Below, one piece after another: positions 4,664-8,753 of a stretch of 8,753 nucleotides of DNA. The DNA is taken from NCBI GenBank assembly GCA_944332505.1, contig CALVKC010000044.1, forward strand, positions 1-8,753, given 5' to 3'. Every line of letters begins with the position of its first letter. Within the stretch, counting starts at the first letter, position 1. The notes under the pieces are model-generated. The model worked only from the letters and a program-made list of their open reading frames with translations. It had not been told where the DNA came from and searched no databases. This stretch comes from an uncultured Bacilli bacterium. Lineage in GTDB: Bacteria; Bacillota_I; Bacilli_A; RF39; UBA660. Position numbers and translations under genes: made by a program.

Positions 4664-6809
4664 CTTTGTCTTTTTTTATAGGTTTTGGTAAACATTCTTT
4701 TCTTGATAAATTAAGTCTACCTTTGTTGTCATAGCCTAGGGATTTAACCATTATTTCATCACCAATACTAACTATGTCACTAGGTTTATCTACTCGTTTA
4801 TAATCAAGTTGTGATACATGAACTAATCCTTCACATCCTGGCCAAAGTTCTACAAATACACCAAAATCTTCAACTTTTGTTATTTTTCCTGTGTATACTT
4901 TGTCATCTTCAACTACTCTAACTACATCTTCTATCATTTTTCTAGTTTTTGCAATTATTTCTTTGTCTGTATGATAAATTATTACACGTCCATCATCTTC
5001 TAAATCTACTTTAACTGCATCTTTGTCATTGACAGTTTTTACATTTGATGCTTCTAGAATAATCTTGGTGATCATGTCTCCACCACGACCAATAACATCT
5101 TTAATCTTTTCTGGATCAATATTAAATGTTTCAATTTTTGGTGCATATTTGCTTACTTCTTTTCTTGGACTATCAATTGCTTTAGCCATAACATCTAATA
5201 TTTCTAAACGAGCTTTTTTAGCTTGAGCTAAGGCTTTTTTAAGTATATCTTTTGTTACTCCTTTTATTTTTATGTCCATTTGTAAAGCAGTTATGCCTTT
5301 TTTAGTTCCTGCAACTTTGAAATCCATATCTCCCATGTGATCTTCTAATCCTTGAATGTCAGTTAATATTGTATGTTTTTTGCCATCTGGACTAGTAATT
5401 AAGCCCATTGCTATTCCTGCAACTGGAGCTTTAATTGGTACTCCTGCTGCCATTAAACTTAGGCAACCAGAACAAATTGTTGCTTGACTTGATGAACCAT
5501 TGCTTTCTAATACTTCAGATACTACTCTAATTGTGTATGGAAATTCTTCTTCACTAGGTATTACTTGGGCAAGCGCTCTTTCACCTAAAGCACCATGACC
5601 TATTTCTCTTCTTCCAGGTGAGCCATATCTTCCTATTTCACCAACCGAAAATTGAGGAAAATTGTAATGTAACATAAATCTTTTTGAATCCTCAATTCCT
5701 AGACCATCAAGGATTTGATGTTCACCTATTGCTCCAAGGGTCGTTGTTGCTAATACTTGGGTTTCTCCACGACTAAATAATGCTGAGCCATGTGTACGTG
5801 CAAGAATATCTACTCCTGCATAAAGTGGTCTTATTTCATCCATCTTACGTCCATCAGGTCTTATGTGTTTTTCTGTAATTAATCTTCTTACTTCTCCAGC
5901 TTCAATCATTACTAAAACTTTGTTTACTTGTGCAATTTTACTATCTAGTTCTTCATCAGTTTCATATACTTCTTTGAAATGTTCTACTGTGTTTTCTTTT
6001 ACTTCATCTATCTTAGCATATTTTTCTAACTTGTCTTTTATTTGTATGGCTTTTAACATATCTTTGGTTGCATAATCTCTTACTTCTTTTTCTAATTCTT
6101 TGTCGATTTCTGCTTTTTCTAATTCAATCTTTTCAACACCAATTTCAGCAATTATTTTTTCTTCAAATTCACATAATATTTTAATGTTATCATGAGCAAA
6201 CATTAATGCATCTAACATTATATCTTCACTTAATTCTTTGGCTCCTGCTTCAACCATACATATTGCATCTTTTGTTCCTGCAACTGTTAGATTTAAATCA
6301 CTCAATTCCGTTTCTTCTGCCGTTGGATTTATGATAAATTTGCCATTTATTCTACCTACTATTACCCCAGCAACAGGACCATCAAATGGAATATTGCTTG
6401 TTCCTAAACATAATGATGAACCAAAAAGTGCTGTTATTTCAGGAGAATTGTCTTGATCTACAGATAATACTGTGTTTATAACTTGTATTTCATTTCGTAG
6501 ATTTTCATCAAACATTGGTCTAATAGGTCGATCTATTAATCTAGCTGCAAGAGTCGCAGCATCACTAGGACGACCTTCTCTTTTGATAAATCCTCCAGGA
6601 ATTTTACCTACTGAATATAATCTTTCTTGATATAATACTTGTAATGGAAAAAAGTCTTGACTTACCATTGTTTTACCCATTACACATACTGATAATACTG
6701 CTGTATCACCATAGCGAACTAATACTGAACCATTTGTTTGTTTAGCTAGTTCACCAGTTTCTACTACTAATTTTCGTCCATTAAATTCTAATTCATATAC
6801 CTTCTTCAT
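4638..6809 (-). CDS. pnp: polyribonucleotide nucleotidyltransferase (PNPase)
   Basis: PNPase degrades RNA 3' to 5' by phosphorolysis, releasing nucleoside diphosphates, and can also add tails. It works as a trimer in the cytoplasm. The 723-aa product is full length. It has RNase PH domain 1 (about 10-140), a linker helical domain, RNase PH domain 2 (about 310-520, with [25 protein letters not shown] and the metal/phosphate-site stretch [10 protein letters not shown]), a KH domain (from 562, with IGRGGDMI in place of the usual IGxGG loop) and an S1 domain (about 630-705, [18 protein letters not shown], ending in NLSRK). A lysine-rich tail follows ([15 protein letters not shown]). The start is set by AGAGG 5 nt before the ATG. 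It follows rpsO with a hairpin terminator between them, as in many bacteria, so some transcription must read through. It overlaps the DUF1653-like gene. Confidence 0.98.
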   Translation of the reverse strand: MKKVYELEFNGRKLVVETGELAKQTNGSVLVRYGDTAVLSVCVMGKTMVSQDFFPLQVLYQERLYSVGKIPGGFIKREGRPSDAATLAARLIDRPIRPMFDENLRNEIQVINTVLSVDQDNSPEITALFGSSLCLGTSNIPFDGPVAGVIVGRINGKFIINPTAEETELSDLNLTVAGTKDAICMVEAGAKELSEDIMLDALMFAHDNIKILCEFEEKIIAEIGVEKIELEKAEIDKELEKEVRDYATKDMLKAIQIKDKLEKYAKIDEVKENTVEHFKEVYETDEELDSKIAQVNKVLVMIEAGEVRRLITEKHIRPDGRKMDEIRPLYAGVDILARTHGSALFSRGETQVLATTTLGAIGEHQILDGLGIEDSKRFMLHYNFPQFSVGEIGRYGSPGRREIGHGALGERALAQVIPSEEEFPYTIRVVSEVLESNGSSSQATICSGCLSLMAAGVPIKAPVAGIAMGLITSPDGKKHTILTDIQGLEDHMGDMDFKVAGTKKGITALQMDIKIKGVTKDILKKALAQAKKARLEILDVMAKAIDSPRKEVSKYAPKIETFNIDPEKIKDVIGRGGDMITKIILEASNVKTVNDKDAVKVDLEDDGRVIIYHTDKEIIAKTRKMIEDVVRVVEDDKVYTGKITKVEDFGVFVELWPGCEGLVHVSQLDYKRVDKPSDIVSIGDEIMVKSLGYDNKGRLNLSRKECLPKPIKKDKDEKKSKNK

Positions 6810-6821
6810 TTTACCTCTTTT

Positions 6822-6856
6822 CTAAAATTAAAAAGACACTAAAAATAAGTGCCTTT
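6822..6856 (-). terminator. intercistronic hairpin between rpsO and pnp
   Basis: On the minus strand a 9-bp stem, AAAGGCACT (6848-6856) with AGTGTCTTT (6832-6840), closes a 7-base loop and is followed by a T-rich tract (TTAATTTTAG). It begins two bases after the rpsO stop. No promoter is visible between it and pnp, so it is probably a partial terminator or processing signal that sets the pnp level relative to rpsO. Confidence 0.75.
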
Positions 6857-6857
6857 A

Positions 6858-7127
6858 TTACTTTCTTAAATTTAATTTTTTGATTAATTCACGATAACTT
6901 ACTACATCGTTTTCTTTTAAATAATCAAGTAATTTCTTACGACGACCAACTTTCATAAGTAATCCTCTTTTAGAATGATAATCGTGTTTGTGTTCTTTTA
7001 AATGTTCTGTTAAGTTGTTAATTTCATTTGTTAATATTGCAACTTGAACTTCAGTTGATCCAACATCATTCTTATTTTTAGCAAATTCTTTGATTATTTT
7101 TGCTTTTTCTTCTTTTGTTAAAGCCAT
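6858..7127 (-). CDS. rpsO: 30S ribosomal protein S15
   Basis: This is the 89-aa S15, the standard length, beginning [16 protein letters not shown] and carrying the family signature around [19 protein letters not shown] and [12 protein letters not shown]15 binds the central domain of 16S rRNA early in 30S assembly. The ATG at 7127 is chosen because a perfect AAGGAGG lies 5 nt upstream. A GTG at 7145 in the same frame would extend the protein by six residues, but those codons are the ribosome binding site itself. It has its own promoter, just after rplT, and a leader hairpin. Confidence 0.97.
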   Translation of the reverse strand: MALTKEEKAKIIKEFAKNKNDVGSTEVQVAILTNEINNLTEHLKEHKHDYHSKRGLLMKVGRRKKLLDYLKENDVVSYRELIKKLNLRK

Positions 7128-7158
7128 AATTTCCTCCTTACTCACATAATCGGTTAAA

Positions 7159-7193
7159 ACTGAGTTAGGGTTGGAGTTACCAACTAACTAAGT
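7159..7193 (-). promoter_or_regulatory. rpsO leader hairpin, candidate S15 autoregulatory element
   Basis: The roughly 75-nt leader folds on the minus strand as ACT-TA-GTTAG-TTGG-TAACT-CCAA-CC-CTAAC-TC-AGT: two perfectly paired segments with a CC bulge and an internal loop, ending about 30 nt before the AAGGAGG site. S15 is known to repress its own mRNA through leader structures in several bacteria. That this hairpin is such an element is inference. Confidence 0.45.
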
Positions 7194-7208
7194 AAAACTT
7201 CTATATAT

Positions 7209-7237
7209 ATTATATTTTAAAACTCACACTATTTCAA
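7209..7237 (-). promoter_or_regulatory. rpsO-pnp operon promoter
   Basis: On the minus strand, -35 TTGAAA (7232-7237), a 17-bp spacer and a perfect -10 TATAAT (7209-7214). The predicted start is near 7202. The -35 box lies 4 bp past the rplT stop codon, so rpsO is separately promoted although the ribosomal-protein genes are adjacent. Confidence 0.75.
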
Positions 7238-7241
7238 GTAA

Positions 7242-7787
7242 TTATTTTAAAGAATTAATTAATTCTTCTTTCTTCATTGTTGAATAACCTTTTACCCCTT
7301 TTTCTTTTGCTAAATTTTTTAGTTCAGCTAATGTTTTAGTTGTTAAATCTTCTTCTTTCTTTGCAGTTTTTACTTCTTTTGTTTCAACTTTAACTTGTTC
7401 TTTTTTTACTGCTGCTGATTTAATTACTTCACCTTTTAAAGCTTTTTTAGAAGTTTCTACTAATGCACTAAAACTTTTTGGATCATCAATTGCCATTTCT
7501 GATAACATTTTTCTATTAATTGTTATTCCTGCTTTTGTTAATCCATTTATGAATTTTGAATAACTTATTTCATTTTCTCGACATGCTGCATTAATTCTAG
7601 TTATCCATAATTTTCTGAAGTTTCTTTTGTTTTGTTTTCTATCACGATATGCGTATTCTCCACTGTGGAATAATTGTTCTTGAGCAGTTTTGTATAATCT
7701 ATGCTTGCTGCCAAAGTATCCTTTTGCTTCTTTTAAAACTTTTCTTCTTCTATTTTTAGATACATTTCCACCTTTAACTCTTGCCAC
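7242..7787 (-). CDS. rplT: 50S ribosomal protein L20 with C-terminal Rho-N/SAP-like extension
   Basis: Residues 1-118 are ordinary L20, an early 23S rRNA-binding assembly protein: [54 protein letters not shown] and a globular C-terminal half. The family usually ends near 118. Here about 60 more residues follow: a Lys/Glu/Val-rich linker (about 119-149), then [17 protein letters not shown] with [11 protein letters not shown] (152-181), which resembles the Rho N-terminal/SAP helix-turn-helix motif found in nucleic-acid-binding proteins. The start is GTG at 7787, with GAGGTG 8 nt upstream. It is the last gene of infC-rpmI-rplT. L20 commonly represses this operon through the leader. Confidence 0.96.
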   Translation of the reverse strand: MARVKGGNVSKNRRRKVLKEAKGYFGSKHRLYKTAQEQLFHSGEYAYRDRKQNKRNFRKLWITRINAACRENEISYSKFINGLTKAGITINRKMLSEMAIDDPKSFSALVETSKKALKGEVIKSAAVKKEQVKVETKEVKTAKKEEDLTTKTLAELKNLAKEKGVKGYSTMKKEELINSLK

Positions 7788-7805
7788 TTGCTATTCACCT
7801 CAATT

Positions 7806-8000
7806 CTAGATAACAGATTTTAATCTGTTTCTATCTCCTTTACTTAATGTTCCTTTGTTTCTTCTTTGTCTAACTTCTTTGGCTGAATCTTTTCCTGTTT
7901 TGTGGTTACTGCCACTTTTCATATAAGTTAGTTCACCATTTTTCTTCTTCTTAAATACTTTCGCACTTGATTTGTGTGTTTTTTGTTTACTTTTTGCCAT
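7806..8000 (-). CDS. rpmI: 50S ribosomal protein L35
   Basis: This 64-aa basic protein has the L35 pattern: KQKTHKSSAKVFKKKKNG, a central SNHKTGKDSAKEVRQRRN and the end GDRNRLKSVI. It is a 23S rRNA-binding protein of the large subunit. It starts 2 nt after the infC stop with only a purine-rich GAAGGGAAG upstream, so coupling with infC is likely. It lies between infC and rplT, the conserved order. Confidence 0.95.
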   Translation of the reverse strand: MAKSKQKTHKSSAKVFKKKKNGELTYMKSGSNHKTGKDSAKEVRQRRNKGTLSKGDRNRLKSVI

Positions 8001-8002
8001 TT

Positions 8003-8539
8003 TTATTTCTTCCCTTCTTTATTTTTTGGTGCTAAAATCATAGCCATTTGTCTACCATCTAATTTTGGTTCTAATTCAATTGTTGATACTTCTTTTAATG
8101 CATCTGCAAATTTTAATAACACTTCTTGCCCTTGTTCTGGTCTTGCCATTTGACGACCTTTAAACCTAATAAATGCCCTTATTTTATGTCCTTTTTCTAA
8201 ATAACTTTGAGCATTTCTTCTTCGTGTTTCAAAATCATTAACATCAATCGTTACTGAAAGACGATATTCTTTCATATCTTTGTTGGCTTCCCTTTGTTTC
8301 TTTTGGGTTTCTTTAAGTTTCTTTTGCTTTTCATAACGATATTTGTTATAATCCATAATCTTTGCTACTGCTGGTGTTGATGTTGCACTCATTAATACTA
8401 AATCTAATCCAGCATAGTTAGCTAGCGTTAGAGCATCTTCTAGCTTTTTGACTCCCATCTTTTCTCCATTAGGACCTATTACCATTAACTCCGGCAACTT
8501 AATGTTTTCATTAATTTGCATTTCACTATTATTTGCTAT
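8003..8539 (-). CDS. infC: translation initiation factor IF-3, probable AUA start
   Basis: IF-3 binds the 30S subunit, keeps 50S away and checks start codons. The N-domain (QINENIKLPELMVIGPNGEKMG to about residue 75) is joined by a lysine-rich linker helix (KYRYEKQKKLKETQKKQR) to the C-domain (RLSVTIDVNDFETRRRNA, HKIRAFIRFKGRQM, ending LDGRQMAMILAPK). The start is taken as AUA at 8539: GGAGG (8552-8548) lies 8 nt upstream and the N terminus then aligns with other IF-3 proteins (178 aa). The in-frame ATG at 8554 overlaps that ribosome binding site, and the ATG at 8521 has none. Rare AUU/AUA starts are a known hallmark of infC and let IF-3 repress its own translation. It is the first gene of infC-rpmI-rplT. 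Confidence 0.93.
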   Translation of the reverse strand: MANNSEMQINENIKLPELMVIGPNGEKMGVKKLEDALTLANYAGLDLVLMSATSTPAVAKIMDYNKYRYEKQKKLKETQKKQREANKDMKEYRLSVTIDVNDFETRRRNAQSYLEKGHKIRAFIRFKGRQMARPEQGQEVLLKFADALKEVSTIELEPKLDGRQMAMILAPKNKEGKK

Positions 8540-8559
8540 TTTAAGCACCTCCATACATT

Positions 8560-8588
8560 AAAAAATGAATACATACTTGTATCCATTT
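8560..8588 (-). terminator. attenuator terminator in the infC leader
   Basis: A 10-bp stem, AAATGGATAC (8579-8588) with GTATTCATTT (8563-8572), has the 6-base loop AAGTAT and is followed by a T run (8560-8565, partly in the stem). It ends about 20 nt before the predicted AUA start, upstream of the GGAGG site, as expected for transcription attenuation. Confidence 0.72.
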
Positions 8589-8659
8589 AAAAACCATTTT
8601 AATATCTTTTAAATATCTAGGCCTTTTACCCATTGCTATTTGCAATCGGGTGGATACAA
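8560..8659 (-). promoter_or_regulatory. infC operon leader with antiterminator/terminator switch (L20-leader type)
   Basis: In the transcript, TTGTATCCA (8651-8659) pairs perfectly with TGGATACAA (8577-8585), enclosing a hairpin CCC(G)ATTGC-AAATA-GCAATGGG (8629-8650) and AT-rich helices. The distal strand is also the 5' arm of the terminator at 8560-8588, so the two folds exclude each other. L20 is known to control this operon in Bacilli through a leader that mimics its 23S site and acts by premature termination. Position and design fit; L20 as the ligand is inference. Confidence 0.7.
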
Positions 8660-8687
8660 ATCGCTTTCCTTTTTTAATAACATCATT

Positions 8688-8716
8688 AGTTTACAATATT
8701 ATTTTATGCTTGTCAA
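8688..8716 (-). promoter_or_regulatory. infC-rpmI-rplT promoter
   Basis: On the minus strand, a perfect -35 TTGACA (8711-8716), a 17-bp spacer and -10 TAAACT (8688-8693, four of six consensus bases). A-rich tracts precede it up to the window end. The predicted start is near 8681, giving a leader of about 140 nt, long enough for the attenuator. Confidence 0.7.
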
Positions 8717-8753
8717 TATTATTTTTGCATTTTTTGTTGTTTTTGTCTAACCA

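Noticed and set aside
5023..6456. Three plus-strand open frames of 67-72 aa inside pnp
   Set aside because: They are antisense shadows of a full-length conserved gene, with no start signals and no family resemblance.
7128..7145. GTG start adding six residues to S15
   Set aside because: These codons are the AAGGAGG ribosome binding site itself; S15 normally begins MALTKEE.
7250..7267. Perfect 18-bp palindrome AAGAATTAATTAATTCTT at the rplT 3' end as a terminator
   Set aside because: The stem is nearly all A-T, lies inside the coding region and is followed by a broken T tract. It may contribute to termination but is not convincing alone.
1..8753. CRISPR array, insertion sequence, integrase or attachment-site duplication around the tRNA cluster
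   Set aside because: No regularly spaced repeats, transposase or integrase motifs were found, and no repeat of a tRNA 3' end was noticed elsewhere in the window.

Overview
The window reads as chromosomal DNA of a low-GC, Gram-positive-type bacterium: Bacillota, class Bacilli, probably one of the small-genome lineages near the Mollicutes (inference). The evidence is very AT-rich coding sequence, strong AAGGAGG/GGAGG ribosome binding sites, the infC-rpmI-rplT and rpsO-pnp blocks, and promoters with TTGACA-like and TATAAT-like boxes spaced 17 bp. TGG encodes Trp and TGA ends several genes, so the standard bacterial code is used, not the Mycoplasma code.

Layout. Positions 1-843 (minus strand) are a tRNA cluster transcribed Val(UAC) - Thr(UGU) - Tyr-like from a strong promoter at 867-895. 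The tRNA-Thr gene is split after anticodon base U36 by a 626-nt group I intron (97-722). P2 to P9 of the intron can be traced by eye, and its P5 loop carries a 128-aa HNH homing endonuclease. The tRNA at the left edge follows a tRNA-Tyr consensus up to U35 of the anticodon and then diverges abruptly, so it may be a second intron-bearing tRNA cut by the window edge. This pair is the most unusual thing here.

Positions 923-2475 (minus) hold a translationally coupled pair: a divergent alanine-racemase-fold protein that keeps the PLP lysine but appears to lose several catalytic residues, and a Nudix hydrolase. Back to back with it, a compact UvrD-like SF1 helicase (2579-3925, plus) has a promoter placed so that its mRNA should be leaderless. 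The helicase and the following minus-strand block end one base apart inside a bidirectional terminator that contains both stop codons.

Positions 3927-8753 (minus) hold two house-keeping operons. The first is rpsO - terminator - pnp - DUF1653-like gene - transglutaminase-like cysteine-protein gene. The second, upstream, is infC - rpmI - rplT, preceded by a leader with mutually exclusive antiterminator and terminator pairings, as in L20-type leaders. IF-3 probably starts at AUA. L20 has a 60-residue C-terminal extension ending in a Rho-N/SAP-like segment.

Together the right half is translation and RNA-turnover machinery with autoregulatory RNA signals. The left half is an accessory-flavoured region around a tRNA cluster colonised by a self-splicing element. 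No CRISPR array, insertion sequence, rRNA gene or gene-free stretch above 300 bases was seen; the longest non-coding stretch outside the tRNA/intron region is the infC leader and promoter area at 8540-8753.
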